Origin: Mycolicibacter heraklionensis
Lineage (GTDB): Bacteria; Actinomycetota; Actinomycetes; Mycobacteriales; Mycobacteriaceae
Length of the DNA stretch: 64,000 bases
Direction: 5' to 3'
Assembly (NCBI RefSeq): GCF_019645815.1
Contig: NZ_CP080997.1
Location: forward strand, 3,228,880-3,292,879
Positions within the stretch are counted from its first letter, which is position 1. Each line of letters opens with the position of its first letter. Below the pieces are notes generated by a model. That model saw only the letters and a program-made list of their open reading frames with translations. It had not been told where the DNA came from and made no database searches. This document shows, piece by piece, positions 17,239 through 31,019 of the stretch. The translations under genes and the position numbers were made by a program.

Positions 17239-19466
17239 GCCTTGTCCAGGTACTCGATGTCGGTGAAATGCGCAGCGAGCGCCGTTGGGCCGGGATCACC
17301 CGGGTTGGCTGCGAAGGCCCTGTCGCACCACGCCCTGGCCGCCTCGATGACCTCGCCGTGGTCGGCCAGTGACAATAACTTCAGGCCACCGCGCCAACCG
17401 GATTGGTTGCGGCCCAGCACATCTCCTTCACCGCGCTCCCGCAGATCCAGATCGGCCAGCGCGAACCCGTCCAGCGTGCCGGCCACGGCCTCCAGTCGCT
17501 TGCCGGCCCGGGAGCCCTCGGCGGCCGCGGTGACCAGCAGGCACAGGCTGGCGTGCTCGCCACGCCCGATCCGTCCGCGCAGCTGGTGCAGCTGGCTGAT
17601 GCCGAACCGGTCGGCATCGGCCACCACCATCACCGTCGCGTTCGGCACATCGACGCCCACCTCGATCACGGTGGTGCACACCAGCACGTCCACCGTCCCC
17701 GCCCGGAACGCGCTCATCACCGCGTCCTTCTCGTCAGCGGACAACCGGCCATGCATCAAACCGAGCCGCAATCCGGCCAGCGGCCCGGCTCCCAGGCGCT
17801 GGTAGAGGTCTACCGCCGTCGCCGACGGGCGGGCCTCACCCTGCTCTTGATCGCCGGCCTGCGCAGATTCGTCGGTCTCATCGATGCGCGGCGCCACCAC
17901 ATATGCCTGCCGGCCGGCTGCGACCTCCTCGCGGATGCGCTGCCAGGCCCGCTGCAGCCAGGCCGGTTTGGACTTTTCGAAGATCACCGAGGACCGGATC
18001 GGCTGGCGCCCACGGGGCAGCTCACGCAGCGTGGAAGTCTCCAGATCGCCGTAGACGGTCAGCGCGACGGTCCGCGGGATCGGCGTGGCGGTCATCACCA
18101 GCAGATGCGGGGTGATGCCCTCGGGCGCCTTGGCGCGCAATTGGTCTCGCTGTTCCACGCCGAAGCGATGCTGCTCGTCGATGACCACCATGCCCAGGTT
18201 GTGAAACGCCACGGCGTCCTGCAGCAGGGCATGCGTACCGACCACGATCCCGGCTGTGCCGCTGGTGATCTCAGCACGGACCTGCTTCTTGGCGGGCGCC
18301 GACATCGACCCGGTGAGCAACGCCACCGCGGTGGCGTTGTCCGCGCCGCCGAGCTGTCCCCCCAGGGCCAGCGGTCCGAGCATGTCTCGAATCGACCGAA
18401 CATGCTGGGCGGCAAGCACTTCGGTCGGAGCAAGCAGCGCGCACTGATAACCCGCGTCGACCATCTGCAGCATCGCCAGCAGTGCCACGATCGTCTTACC
18501 GGAACCGACTTCGCCCTGCAGCATCCGGTTCATCGGGCGGGTTGCGGCCAGTTCAGATCGCAACACACCGAGCACTTCTTGCTGACCTGCTGTCAGCTCG
18601 AAGGGCAGCCGCGCCACCATTTCCGCGGCCAACCCGTCGGTACGGGCCGGGGCCGGCGGCCCGGACTCGGAGAGCTCGCCGTTGCGGCGGATAGCCAGCG
18701 CCCACTGCAGCCCGACCGCCTCGTCGAAGGTCAGTCGCTCCCTGGCCCGCGCCCGCTGGGCAGCGCTCTCGGCCAAGTGGATCGCGCGAAGCGCCTCGTC
18801 CTCGCCGATCAGGCCGCGTTCGGCCAGCAATGCGGCCGGCAGCGGATCCGGTACTGGGTCGAGCACTTCGAGAACCTGTCGCACACAGGCGAAGATGTCC
18901 CAGCTCTGCAATTTGGTGCTGGCCGGGTAGATCGGATAGCAGGCCCGTTCGAACTCCGACTGCAGCACTTCGCCGCTTATCGCCTGAGACGCATCGGCGA
19001 TGTTGCGCAGCGAGTCACTGCCGAAGTTGTCCTTGTCCGGCGCGTCCAGGATGAGGAAGTCGGGATGGGTCAGTTGCAGCTTGCGCTTGAAATAGCCCAC
19101 CTCGCCGGACAGCATCACCCGGGTCCCGGGGGTGAGTTTGTATTTCAGGCCGCGCGCGTTGAAGAACGTGGCGCTGACCTTTTTCTGGCCGCTGCCCAGG
19201 GTGATCACCAGGTATTCGTTGGGTCGTCGGCCCGGCTGAGTCCTCATCGGTTTGGCCACGGCGGTGGCAATGGTGTCGACCAGCGTGATGTGTTCGCCTT
19301 CGAGCGCCTGGGCGTCGTCGAGGCCGCGTTTCGTTGCGCCCTCGACGTAGCTGCGCGGGTAGTGCCGCAGCAGGTCGTCGACGGTACGGATGCCGAAGAA
19401 CTCGTCGAGTTTGCCGGCGGCATCAGAACCCACCACGCAGTCCAGCCGGTCGGCCAACGTGACCAT
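17235..19466 (-). CDS. recG: ATP-dependent DNA helicase RecG
   Basis: 743 residues. An N-terminal wedge/OB domain is followed by superfamily-2 helicase motifs: Walker A QGEVGSGKTIVA, motif II DEQHRFG, motif III TATPIPRT and motif VI QLRGRIGRG near the C-terminus. RecG regresses stalled forks and migrates Holliday junctions. The length is normal for actinobacterial RecG. The start ATG 19466 lies 2 bp after the upstream DAK2 gene, so they form one operon. Confidence 0.97.
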   Translation of the reverse strand: MVTLADRLDCVVGSDAAGKLDEFFGIRTVDDLLRHYPRSYVEGATKRGLDDAQALEGEHITLVDTIATAVAKPMRTQPGRRPNEYLVITLGSGQKKVSATFFNARGLKYKLTPGTRVMLSGEVGYFKRKLQLTHPDFLILDAPDKDNFGSDSLRNIADASQAISGEVLQSEFERACYPIYPASTKLQSWDIFACVRQVLEVLDPVPDPLPAALLAERGLIGEDEALRAIHLAESAAQRARARERLTFDEAVGLQWALAIRRNGELSESGPPAPARTDGLAAEMVARLPFELTAGQQEVLGVLRSELAATRPMNRMLQGEVGSGKTIVALLAMLQMVDAGYQCALLAPTEVLAAQHVRSIRDMLGPLALGGQLGGADNATAVALLTGSMSAPAKKQVRAEITSGTAGIVVGTHALLQDAVAFHNLGMVVIDEQHRFGVEQRDQLRAKAPEGITPHLLVMTATPIPRTVALTVYGDLETSTLRELPRGRQPIRSSVIFEKSKPAWLQRAWQRIREEVAAGRQAYVVAPRIDETDESAQAGDQEQGEARPSATAVDLYQRLGAGPLAGLRLGLMHGRLSADEKDAVMSAFRAGTVDVLVCTTVIEVGVDVPNATVMVVADADRFGISQLHQLRGRIGRGEHASLCLLVTAAAEGSRAGKRLEAVAGTLDGFALADLDLRERGEGDVLGRNQSGWRGGLKLLSLADHGEVIEAARAWCDRAFAANPGDPGPTALAAHFTDIEYLDKA

Positions 19467-19468
19467 CG

Positions 19469-21109
19469 CTACTCGACCCCGATCAGCAGCGCGTCCCCCC
19501 GATGGCCGGTGAAGTAGGTCGCCAGTTCGGTTCCCGGGTGCTGATCGTGCACGTGCCGGGCCAAGACATCCATGATCTCCCCATCGAAACCGGCCCCGAA
19601 CAACACCGTCACCAGCTCACCGCCGGCCGCCAGCAGCAGATCGATCAGACCGATCGCCGCCGCGCCGACATCGCGGGCCACGATCAGAACCTCGTCGCCG
19701 GCGATGCCCAGGCCGTCACCCGGCTGGCAGGCACCGGCCCAGGTCAGCGCCTGTTCGGTAGCCACCCGGACCGATCCGAGCCGGGTGCTGCCAGCTGCCC
19801 GAGCCATGGTGTAGCCGTCATCGACCACCGGCCGGCCCGGATCGTGAACCGCCAGGGCGGACAATCCCTGCACCATCGAGCCAGTCGGCACCGGCACCAC
19901 GTCGATACCCCAGCCGATGGCCGCCGTACAGCCCGCCACCAGCTCCTCGGCGGCGACATAGCCGTTGGGCAGCAGCATCACCTGGGCTGCGCCGGTGTCC
20001 ACCACCGCCCGCAACAGCTGCTGGGCGGTGACCATCATGACCGGCTCGGCACTGTGCGGGTCGGGCCGCAGCACGCAGGCGCCTTCGGAGTCGAACAGCA
20101 CCTCGGCGCCGTCGCCGTCGACCACGGCCAGCACCGCACGCTCCCGTGCCCAGCTGCCCGGGGACGGGCCGGTGGCCCCGGCCAGGGCCGAGATCTGGAT
20201 CCGTCGCGGCCGGCCGAAGGCCAGGCCGGCCTCAACGGCCGCACCGGCGTCGTCGGTATGGACGTGCACGGAATACCCGCCGACCACCCCCGAGGTCGCG
20301 ATCGCGACCGAGTCGCCGAGCTGGGTCAGCCGTTCACGCAGGGCTTCGGTGTCTTCGGGGCTGCACTCGCCGAGGAGGTACATCACCTCGAACTGCGGCG
20401 CGGGTGCCTCGGTGCCCGCTTCCGGCGGCCGGGGCCGGGGAGAGGGTTGATACACCGCGCGAACCGGCGCCTGTCCGGTGATCGTCGAGCGCAGCGCGTC
20501 GAGCAGCACCAGCAGCCCGCGGCCGCCCGCGTCGACCACCCCGGCCTCGGCGAGCACGTCAAGCTGTGCGGTGGTCGCCTCCAGCGCCTCGGCCGCCGCA
20601 TCGGTGCCGGCCACCAGCGCCGGGCCCAACTCGGCCCCCTGCGCCGCGCTCCGCTCGACGGCTGCGGCGGCAGCCTGCAGCACCGACACGATGGTGCCCG
20701 GGACCTCCCGGCCGCCCATCGAGGTGATCACCAGCTCGACCCCGTGCCGCAGACCGGCGCCCAGCAGCGCGGCGTCGATGACGCTGACTACCGTGTCGGC
20801 CGCGGTCACATCGGCCAGTCCGCGCAGGATCTGCGACAGAATCACCCCGGAGTTGCCGCGCGCACCGTGCAGCGCCCCGGATGACAGCGCGGCCGCGACC
20901 CGGCCCACTTGGCCCGAGCCGGCCTCGGTGTTGGCCTCAGCCAGGGCCGAACGCATGGTGAACAGCATGTTGGTTCCGGTGTCGGAATCGGCGACCGGGA
21001 ACACGTTGAGCTGGTTGATCTCGTCGGTGTGGGTGATCAGGTCCCCGACGGCAGTGTGTGCCCAGTCCCGCAGGGTCGCCGCATCCAGCCGACGATCGGG
21101 GTTGCCCAC
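19469..21109 (-). CDS. DAK2-domain protein, FakA/YloV-like
   Basis: About 546 residues. An N-terminal DAK2 phosphatase/kinase fold has the metal-binding motif NVFPVADSDTGTNM and GARGNSGVILSQILRG; the C-terminal part resembles the FakA domain that meets DegV-type fatty-acid-binding proteins. FakA homologues phosphorylate exogenous fatty acids, but this is unproven in mycobacteria. GTG 21109 is preferred because GGAAGG lies nine bases upstream; in-frame alternatives are GTG 21115 and TTG 21148. It is upstream of recG and divergent from rpmB. Confidence 0.88.
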   Translation of the reverse strand: MGNPDRRLDAATLRDWAHTAVGDLITHTDEINQLNVFPVADSDTGTNMLFTMRSALAEANTEAGSGQVGRVAAALSSGALHGARGNSGVILSQILRGLADVTAADTVVSVIDAALLGAGLRHGVELVITSMGGREVPGTIVSVLQAAAAAVERSAAQGAELGPALVAGTDAAAEALEATTAQLDVLAEAGVVDAGGRGLLVLLDALRSTITGQAPVRAVYQPSPRPRPPEAGTEAPAPQFEVMYLLGECSPEDTEALRERLTQLGDSVAIATSGVVGGYSVHVHTDDAGAAVEAGLAFGRPRRIQISALAGATGPSPGSWARERAVLAVVDGDGAEVLFDSEGACVLRPDPHSAEPVMMVTAQQLLRAVVDTGAAQVMLLPNGYVAAEELVAGCTAAIGWGIDVVPVPTGSMVQGLSALAVHDPGRPVVDDGYTMARAAGSTRLGSVRVATEQALTWAGACQPGDGLGIAGDEVLIVARDVGAAAIGLIDLLLAAGGELVTVLFGAGFDGEIMDVLARHVHDQHPGTELATYFTGHRGDALLIGVE

Positions 21110-21302
21110 CTCCACCCACCTTCCTGCCGCCACCTCCGGTGGCCGCAAGCCTAATCACTCCCGGCGACAGCACAGGTCACGTACGTCCGGCCGGGATGGG
21201 GCGTTTTGGTGGTTGCCCCGCCGGGCGGGTATCCTGATCAGGTTGTCGGGCCACCCGCTGAGGTCGTTGGCCCTCAAGCAGACGTTTTGAGGAGTGTCAC
21301 AT

Positions 21303-21494
21303 ATGGCTGCCGTGTGCGATATCTGCGGAAAGGGCCCCGGCTTCGGCAAGTCGGTGTCCCACTCGCACCGTCGGACCAGCCGCCGGTGGGACCCGAACGT
21401 TCAGGTCGTGCACGCCGCTCGTCCCGGCGGCAACAAGCAGCGCCTGAACGCCTGCACCTCGTGCATCAAGGCCGGCAAGGTCTCCCGCGGCTGA
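21303..21494 (+). CDS. rpmB: 50S ribosomal protein L28, zinc-binding form
   Basis: 63 residues: [15 protein letters not shown] ... [14 protein letters not shown] ... [13 protein letters not shown]. The two CxxC pairs (C5/C8 and the pair near residues 51-54) mark the zinc-containing (C+) L28 paralogue, as opposed to zinc-free copies induced under zinc limitation. ATG 21303 is preferred over the in-frame GTG 21294. It is divergent from the DAK2 gene, and a possible -10 (TATCCT) lies near 21231. Confidence 0.95.
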   Translation: MAAVCDICGKGPGFGKSVSHSHRRTSRRWDPNVQVVHAARPGGNKQRLNACTSCIKAGKVSRG

Positions 21495-21563
21495 GTCCGC
21501 TCTTTAGACCGCGTGGCGGGACACCCGTCCCTCCTACGCGGATGTGCGACTGCCTGAGCCGTA

Positions 21564-22244
21564 TTACTCCAGTCGCCAGTCGATCGGCTCGGCGCCCATC
21601 TGCGCCAGCAGCTCGTTGGCGCGACTGAACGGCCGCGATCCGAAGAACCCGCGCGACGCCGACAGCGGCGACGGGTGCGGTGACTCGATCGCGACGCAGC
21701 TGTCCGACAGCATCGGCTTGAGCGTGCCCGCGTCGCGTCCCCACAGGATCGCCACCATCGGCTGACTGCGGGCCACCAACGCGCGGATCGCACATTCGGT
21801 GACAGCCTCCCAGCCCTTGCCGCGATGTGATGCCGGGGTGCCCGGCCGCACGGTGAGCACCCTGTTGAGCAGCAGCACGCCTCGCTGCGCCCACACGGAC
21901 AGATCGCCGTTGGACGGCTTGGGATAGCCCAGATCCGTGGTGTACTCGGTGAAGATGTTCTCCAGACTGCGCGGCAGCGGGCGCACGTGCGGAGCGACCG
22001 AGAAGCTCAGACCCACCGCATGACCGGGCGTCGGGTACGGGTCCTGTCCGACGATCAGCACCCGGACCTGGTCAAAGGGAAAGGTGAAGGCGCGCAGTAC
22101 GTTTTTCCCCTCCGGAAGATAGCGATGCCCGGCCGCGACCTCCTCCCGCAGAAACTGTCCCATCGAAGCGACCTGATCGGTCACCGGCGCCAGCGCACTG
22201 GCCCAACCGCTTTCGACAAGTTCAGGAAGTGGACGCGCAGTCAT
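21564..22244 (-). CDS. ung: Uracil-DNA glycosylase
   Basis: 226 residues, family 1. The water-activating loop [17 protein letters not shown] and the Leu-intercalation loop [14 protein letters not shown] are both present. It removes uracil arising from cytosine deamination, which matters in a high-GC genome. Proline follows GQDPY where E. coli has His, as in other mycobacterial Ung. It sits 6 bp downstream of thiL. Confidence 0.97.
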   Translation of the reverse strand: MTARPLPELVESGWASALAPVTDQVASMGQFLREEVAAGHRYLPEGKNVLRAFTFPFDQVRVLIVGQDPYPTPGHAVGLSFSVAPHVRPLPRSLENIFTEYTTDLGYPKPSNGDLSVWAQRGVLLLNRVLTVRPGTPASHRGKGWEAVTECAIRALVARSQPMVAILWGRDAGTLKPMLSDSCVAIESPHPSPLSASRGFFGSRPFSRANELLAQMGAEPIDWRLE

Positions 22245-22250
22245 GGTGTC

Positions 22251-23228
22251 TCAACGTAATGGGGCGCCGGAATCAAACGACTGCCAGCCCGCCTCCCCGT
22301 CCCACACCGCCCCGTCGACCAGCACCCGCGCCGGCCCCGCCAGCACCTGCCCAATGGCCCGCCAACCGGAGGGCACCACACCAGAGAACGCGGCGACCAG
22401 GGCATGATCTTCTCCCCCGCCCAGCACCCACGACCACGCATCGGCACCGACGGCGGCAGCCGCGGGGGCCACGGCACGGTAATCGGGCTCCAGCGCCGCC
22501 GTGGACACTTCCAACGTCACCTGCGACGCGGCGGCCAGGTGCCCCAGATCGGCGATCAGGCCGTCGGAGACATCGGTCATCGCCTGCGCCCCCGCGTCGG
22601 CCGCCGCCGTGCCCTGCCCGTACGGCGGCTCCGGGACCAGATGCCGCCGCCTCAGCTCCGCAAATTCCGCTGAGCCCACGCCGTCACTGCACAGCCGCAG
22701 CCCCGCCGCCGAGCGGCCCAGCTCCCCGGCCACCGCCAGCGTCGCCCCGGGCCGCGCTCCAGACCGCAGCACCGCCATCCGACCGCCCAGGTCCCCCAGC
22801 GCCGTCACCGACACCACCCAGCAGTCGGCCTGGACCAGATCACCACCGGCCACGCCCGCCCCCAGGCGCTCCGCCTCGGCCCACATCCCGTCGGCCAGTG
22901 CGGCGGCGTCGGCGGCAGGAGTTCGGGCCGGCGCACCGAAACCGACGACGAACGCGGTGGGGCGCGCACCCATCGCCTCGATATCGGCCGCGTTCTGCGC
23001 GATCGCCTTGCGCCCGACCTGCTGTGGGGTTGACCAGTCCAGCCGGAAGTGCCGGCCTTCCACCAGCATGTCGGTGGACACCACGGCTCGGCCGTCGGCG
23101 CACTGCACCACCGCCGCATCGTCCCCGGGGCCCAGCTGCGTGGTGGCGGGCTGACGTCGCCCGGCCACCAGCCGGTCGATCATGGGAAACTCTCCAAGCT
23201 GACCCAGCGTGGGCTCGTTACCGCGCAC
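22251..23228 (-). CDS. thiL: Thiamine-monophosphate kinase
   Basis: 325 residues of the PurM/ThiL ATP-binding fold: GPGDDAAVVQ near the N-terminus, STDMLVEGRHFRLDWS, GRKAIAQNAADIEAMGA, DVSDGLIADL and LGGGEDHALV. It phosphorylates thiamine monophosphate to the pyrophosphate coenzyme. GTG 23228 gives VRGNEPTLGQLGEFPMIDRL, matching the family N-terminus; the frame stays open further upstream but without homology. Divergent from the DUF3515 gene. Confidence 0.93.
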   Translation of the reverse strand: MRGNEPTLGQLGEFPMIDRLVAGRRQPATTQLGPGDDAAVVQCADGRAVVSTDMLVEGRHFRLDWSTPQQVGRKAIAQNAADIEAMGARPTAFVVGFGAPARTPAADAAALADGMWAEAERLGAGVAGGDLVQADCWVVSVTALGDLGGRMAVLRSGARPGATLAVAGELGRSAAGLRLCSDGVGSAEFAELRRRHLVPEPPYGQGTAAADAGAQAMTDVSDGLIADLGHLAAASQVTLEVSTAALEPDYRAVAPAAAAVGADAWSWVLGGGEDHALVAAFSGVVPSGWRAIGQVLAGPARVLVDGAVWDGEAGWQSFDSGAPLR

Positions 23229-23267
23229 AGCCTGGAGTGTAGGTGTGATCAGAACGGTAGGCGGGCC

Positions 23268-23813
23268 TTGACCAATCCGGAGAACGACGCGGACGGACCG
23301 CCGCGACTCGCGCTGATCGTTGCACTGGTGGTCGCCGTCGCGGCGGTATTGGCGGCGCTGACGGTCGCCGCGCTCCACCAGCCGGGCAAGCGACCGGCTG
23401 CACCGGTCCCGGTCGCGACAGTGCCGGCCCCGCACGCCGACAGCGCGGACTGCCGTGCCATCCTCGACGCGCTGCCGCCTCAGCTGGGCGACTACCAGCG
23501 CGCCGAGCTCGCCGCGCCGGCGCCGCAGGGCGCCGCGGCCTGGACCGCCGACGACGGCGAGGCGGTGGTGCTGCGCTGCGGGCTGGACCGGCCGGCCGAC
23601 TTCGTGGTGGGCTCACCCATCCAGGTGGTCGATCACGTGCAGTGGTTCGAGGTCCGCGAAGGCGACCGCGCCACCTGGTATGTGGTGGACCGGAAGATCT
23701 ATCTGGCGCTGACACTGCCGCCGGGGTCAGGGCCCACGCCGATTCAGGAGGTGTCGGATCTGATCGCCGAGACCGTGGACGCGGTGCCGATCAGGCCGGG
23801 CCCACCGGCCTAG
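23268..23813 (+). CDS. DUF3515 membrane-anchored extracytoplasmic protein
   Basis: 181 residues: a short basic start, one membrane helix (LALIVALVVAVAAVLAALTV, about 15-34) and an exported domain with two cysteines (SADCRAIL and VLRCGLDRP) that probably form a disulfide, plus a WFEVREGDRATWYVVDR beta region. It matches the actinobacterial DUF3515 family, found next to thiL and ddl, of unknown role. No ATG or GTG is available in a sensible place, so TTG 23268 is used. Confidence 0.82.
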   Translation: MTNPENDADGPPRLALIVALVVAVAAVLAALTVAALHQPGKRPAAPVPVATVPAPHADSADCRAILDALPPQLGDYQRAELAAPAPQGAAAWTADDGEAVVLRCGLDRPADFVVGSPIQVVDHVQWFEVREGDRATWYVVDRKIYLALTLPPGSGPTPIQEVSDLIAETVDAVPIRPGPPA

Positions 23814-23883
23814 TGAACGTGCGCAAAAACGCTTGCGCCCGCGGCGTGTCGGCCGGGGACACGCACACTCGCCGCAAAAGGGG

Positions 23884-24996
<1,113 letters not shown>

Positions 24997-25010
24997 ACGC
25001 CAGAGGGTAC

Positions 25011-25125
25011 CGGGCGGTTAGCGAGCCTCGACGGAGGAGAGGCGAAGCTGGACCGCCCCATAAACCGGGCGGTTAGCGAGCCTCGACGGAGGAGAGGCGA
25101 AGCTGGACCGCCCCATAAACCGGGC
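25011..25125. repeat. Tandem minisatellite, two 55-bp units plus 5 bp
   Basis: Two perfect 55-bp copies (25011-25065 and 25066-25120) plus a 5-bp start of a third lie between gpsA and ddl, ending 5 bp before the gpsA stop. The unit contains AGGAGAGGCGAAGCTGG and an inverted GGCGGT...ACCGCC at its ends. The core is shared with the repeat inside ectA (38626-38748), so both belong to one dispersed family resembling MIRU-type elements. Confidence 0.9.
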
Positions 25126-25130
25126 GCGGC

Positions 25131-26159
25131 TCACTCCGGTTTGGTGCGACGGCCCAGCAGCAGCGCCACCGCCTCACTGACCGACGAACCCTTGTGACAG
25201 ACCCGGTGCACGGCGTCGGTCAGCGGCATCTCCACGTCGTAGCTCGAGGCCAGCGCCAGCACCGACTGGCACGACGTCACCCCTTCGACCACATGGCCGT
25301 CTGTGGTGCTCGACAGCCCTGTCGACCCGGGTACCGGCGGCATTGCCTCGCCCCGGCCGAGCCGCTCGCCGAACGAGCGGTTGCGCGAATGCGGCGATGT
25401 GCAGGTGGCCACCAAATCGCCCACGCCGGCCAGGCCGGCCAGGGTGGCGCCCTTGGCGCCCAGCGCGACTCCCAGGCGAATGATCTCGGCCAGGCCCCGG
25501 GTGATGATGGCGGCCGCCGTGTTCTCACCCAAGCCCACTCCGGCCGCCATTCCGCAGGCCAACGCGATGACGTTCTTGCAGGCGCCGCCGATCTCGGTGC
25601 CGATGACGTCGGCGTTGGTGTAAGGCCGGAAGTAGCCGGTGTTGAGCATCCGCTGCAGCGCCACCGCCCGGCCGGAGTCAGTGCAGGCGACCACGGTGGC
25701 CGCGGGCTGCCCGGCGGCGATCTCCGCCGCCAGGTTGGGACCGGACACCACCGCGACCTGACCGGGGTCGAATCCCGTCACCGCCGCGATCACCTGGCTC
25801 ATCCGCATCAGCGTGCCCAGTTCGATGCCCTTGGCGACGCTCACCAGGGTGGCGCTGTCGGTCAGGTGCGGCGTCCATGCCTGCAGGTTGGCCCGCATGG
25901 TCTGCGCCGGCACGGCCAGCACCACGGTGGTCAAGCCGTCCAGCGCCTCGGCCGGATCACTGGTGGCGCGTACCGCGTCCGGTACCGCGAAGCCCGGCAG
26001 GTAGGCGGGGTTGTGTCGCGTGTCGTTGATCTGCGCGGCGATGTCGGGCCGGCGTGCCCAGAGCCTGACTTCGCTGCCGGCGTCGGCGAGCACCTTGGCC
26101 AGAGCCGTGCCCCACGCACCCGCGCCCATCACCGCGACCGTGCCCTCGGCGCCGACCAT
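25131..26159 (-). CDS. gpsA: NAD(P)-dependent glycerol-3-phosphate dehydrogenase
   Basis: 342 residues. The Rossmann signature [21 protein letters not shown] is at the N-terminus; [19 protein letters not shown] and the catalytic-Lys region [22 protein letters not shown] follow, with [15 protein letters not shown] later. It makes sn-glycerol-3-phosphate from dihydroxyacetone phosphate for phospholipid synthesis. Divergent from fbiD, with 65 bp between them. Confidence 0.95.
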   Translation of the reverse strand: MVGAEGTVAVMGAGAWGTALAKVLADAGSEVRLWARRPDIAAQINDTRHNPAYLPGFAVPDAVRATSDPAEALDGLTTVVLAVPAQTMRANLQAWTPHLTDSATLVSVAKGIELGTLMRMSQVIAAVTGFDPGQVAVVSGPNLAAEIAAGQPAATVVACTDSGRAVALQRMLNTGYFRPYTNADVIGTEIGGACKNVIALACGMAAGVGLGENTAAAIITRGLAEIIRLGVALGAKGATLAGLAGVGDLVATCTSPHSRNRSFGERLGRGEAMPPVPGSTGLSSTTDGHVVEGVTSCQSVLALASSYDVEMPLTDAVHRVCHKGSSVSEAVALLLGRRTKPE

Positions 26160-26179
26160 CGCACACCACCTCCCTATAG

Positions 26180-29111
<2,932 letters not shown>

Positions 29112-29166
29112 TGTCCGGCGGCCCACCGCCGCCCACGAAGCCCGAATTGACCTGCAGGAGTGCAAG

Positions 29167-30099
29167 GTGCTCGAAACGACAGTGTCGAATGGCTCCGGGA
29201 CGGTGGACAAGGTCGTCCACGCCGCCGGTGCGGTGCTGTGGCGGACACGGCGCAATACCGTCGAAGTGGCCCTCATCCACCGCCCGCGCTACGACGACTG
29301 GTCACTGCCCAAGGGCAAAGTCGATCCCGGTGAGACCGAACCGGTGACAGCCGTACGGGAGATCCTGGAGGAGACCGGCCAGCACGCACACCTGGGCCGT
29401 CGGCTGGGAGCGGTCCGCTATCCGGTCACCCAGGGCGTCAAGAAGGTGCGGTACTGGGCCGCGCGGGCGGTGGGCGGTGACTTCGTGCCCAATCACGAGG
29501 TCGACGACCTGGTCTGGCTACCGGTCGATGCCGCCATGAAGGAACTGCAGTATGCCTACGACCGGAAGATATTGCGGCGGTTCGCCAAGCAGCCTGCGGA
29601 CACCGAAACGGTGTTGATCGTGCGGCACGGTACCGCTGGGCGTCGTTCCCGGTTCTCCGGCGACGACCGCCAGCGGCCGCTGGACAAGAGGGGCCGTGCG
29701 CAGGCCGAGGCGCTCACCGATCAGCTGCTGGCCTTCGGCGCGACCGCAGTGTACGCGGCCGACCGGGTGCGCTGTCAGCAGACTGTGGAGCCGTTGGCCG
29801 CCGAACTCGGGGTGGCGGTGCACAACGAGCCCACGCTGACCGAGGAGTCTTACGGCGACAACCCGAAAAGGGCCCGCCGCAGGGTGGTCGAGATCGCGCA
29901 ATTGGGCGGCACACCGGTGATCTGTACTCAGGGCAAGGTGATTCCGGACCTGATCGCCTGGTGGTGCGAGCGCGACGGTGTCAGCCCAGACAAGTCCCGC
30001 AACCGCAAGGGCAGCACCTGGGTGCTGTCGCTGTCGGGCGGCCGACTGGTGGCCGCGGACCACATCGGTAGTCCGCTGGCTACCCAAGCACTGGTATGA
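29167..30099 (+). CDS. mutT1: Nudix hydrolase-phosphatase fusion MutT1
   Basis: 310 residues with two domains. Nudix is at about 15-145, its box [22 protein letters not shown] at residues 50-71. A histidine-phosphatase domain with [14 protein letters not shown] covers about 150-310. Mycobacterial MutT1 sanitises 8-oxo-dGTP and diadenosine polyphosphates, the second domain trimming the product. The GTG start at 29167 has a GCAGGAG site. It lies downstream of ppk and convergent with hupB across a strong terminator. Confidence 0.94.
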   Translation: MLETTVSNGSGTVDKVVHAAGAVLWRTRRNTVEVALIHRPRYDDWSLPKGKVDPGETEPVTAVREILEETGQHAHLGRRLGAVRYPVTQGVKKVRYWAARAVGGDFVPNHEVDDLVWLPVDAAMKELQYAYDRKILRRFAKQPADTETVLIVRHGTAGRRSRFSGDDRQRPLDKRGRAQAEALTDQLLAFGATAVYAADRVRCQQTVEPLAAELGVAVHNEPTLTEESYGDNPKRARRRVVEIAQLGGTPVICTQGKVIPDLIAWWCERDGVSPDKSRNRKGSTWVLSLSGGRLVAADHIGSPLATQALV

Positions 30100-30103
30100 A
30101 CGA

Positions 30104-30137
30104 CCGAGCGCCGCGGGGATAACCCCGCGGCGCTCGG
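30104..30137. terminator. Bidirectional hairpin between mutT1 and hupB
   Basis: A perfect 15-bp GC-rich stem (30104-30118 with 30123-30137) and a 4-nt loop ATAA lie between convergent genes. There is no long T-tract, as is usual for mycobacterial terminators. Confidence 0.85.
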
Positions 30138-30147
30138 CTATTCGTTG

Positions 30148-30831
30148 CTACTTGCGACCCTTACGGGCCGGCGCCTTGGTGGCTTTCTTGGCCGGAGCCT
30201 TCTTCGCCACGGCCTTGGTCGCGGCCTTCTTCGCAACGACCTTCTTGGCCGGAGCCTTAGTCGCTGCCTTCTTCGCAACGACCTTCTTGGCCGGAGCCTT
30301 GGTCACAGCCTTCTTGGCCGGAGCCTTAGTCGCTGCCTTCTTCGCAACGACCTTCTTGGCCGGAGCCTTGGTCACAGCCTTCTTGGCCGGAGCCTTAGTC
30401 GCTGCCTTCTTCGCGACAACCTTCTTGGCCGGAGCCTTGGCGGCGGTCTTCTTCGCGGCGGCCTTGGTGGCCTTCTTGGCCGGGGCCTTCTTGGCGGCAG
30501 TGGCGCTGGCACCAGCACCGCGCTTGACGGCGAGCCCCTCGGACGGGACCTTCTGCGCGCCAGAAACAATCGCCTTGAACTGCGCACCGGGGCGGAATGC
30601 GGGAACGGACGTCGGCTTCACCTTGACCGTTTCACCGGTGCGGGGATTGCGGGCCACGCGTGCGGCGCGACGACGACGCTCAAAAACGCCGAACCCGGTG
30701 ATGGTGACGCTCTCACCCTTGTGGACGGCGCGCACAATGGCATTGACGAAATGCTCGACGGCTTCAGTCGCCGACCTGCGGTCGGTGTCCAATTCCTTTG
30801 TGAGCACCTCGATGAGCTCTGCTTTGTTCAT
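30148..30831 (-). CDS. hupB: HU-like nucleoid protein with lysine-rich tail
   Basis: 227 residues. The N-terminal HU fold (about 1-90) has [14 protein letters not shown], the [25 protein letters not shown]-binding arm and [11 protein letters not shown]. The C-terminal half consists of AKK/PAKK repeats typical of mycobacterial HupB, which compacts DNA and also binds iron and laminin in pathogens. It has a GGAGGGATTGG ribosome site. At DNA level the tail contains two nearly perfect 69-bp repeats (30301-30438). Confidence 0.97.
   Translation of the reverse strand: MNKAELIEVLTKELDTDRRSATEAVEHFVNAIVRAVHKGESVTITGFGVFERRRRAARVARNPRTGETVKVKPTSVPAFRPGAQFKAIVSGAQKVPSEGLAVKRGAGASATAAKKAPAKKATKAAAKKTAAKAPAKKVVAKKAATKAPAKKAVTKAPAKKVVAKKAATKAPAKKAVTKAPAKKVVAKKAATKAPAKKVVAKKAATKAVAKKAPAKKATKAPARKGRK
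30301..30438 (-). repeat. Two 69-bp direct repeats within the hupB tail
   Basis: Two near-perfect 69-bp copies (30301-30369, 30370-30438), each encoding 23 residues of the form [20 protein letters not shown]; part of a third lies at 30241-30300. Copy-number change here would lengthen or shorten the basic tail in frame. Confidence 0.85.
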
Positions 30832-31019
30832 CCAATCCCTCCGAAACCAGTGGCCCTACTTGAGCCGACTAGAGCACACGGTAAACCCTGATACCACTGA
30901 TATCCAAGAGCCACGCGCAATTTCAGATGAGATTATGGGCGAATTCGGCAATCCGGTTACCGCCCTTGGACGCTGACGAGAGCGTCGTACCTACCGGAAT
31001 TCAGCTCCGGCGCGGCCCC

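Noticed and set aside
17403..19517. 700-codon plus-strand frame opposite recG
   Set aside because: Composition rich in Arg, Gln and His from reversed codons, no domain, entirely covered by recG and the end of the DAK2 gene.
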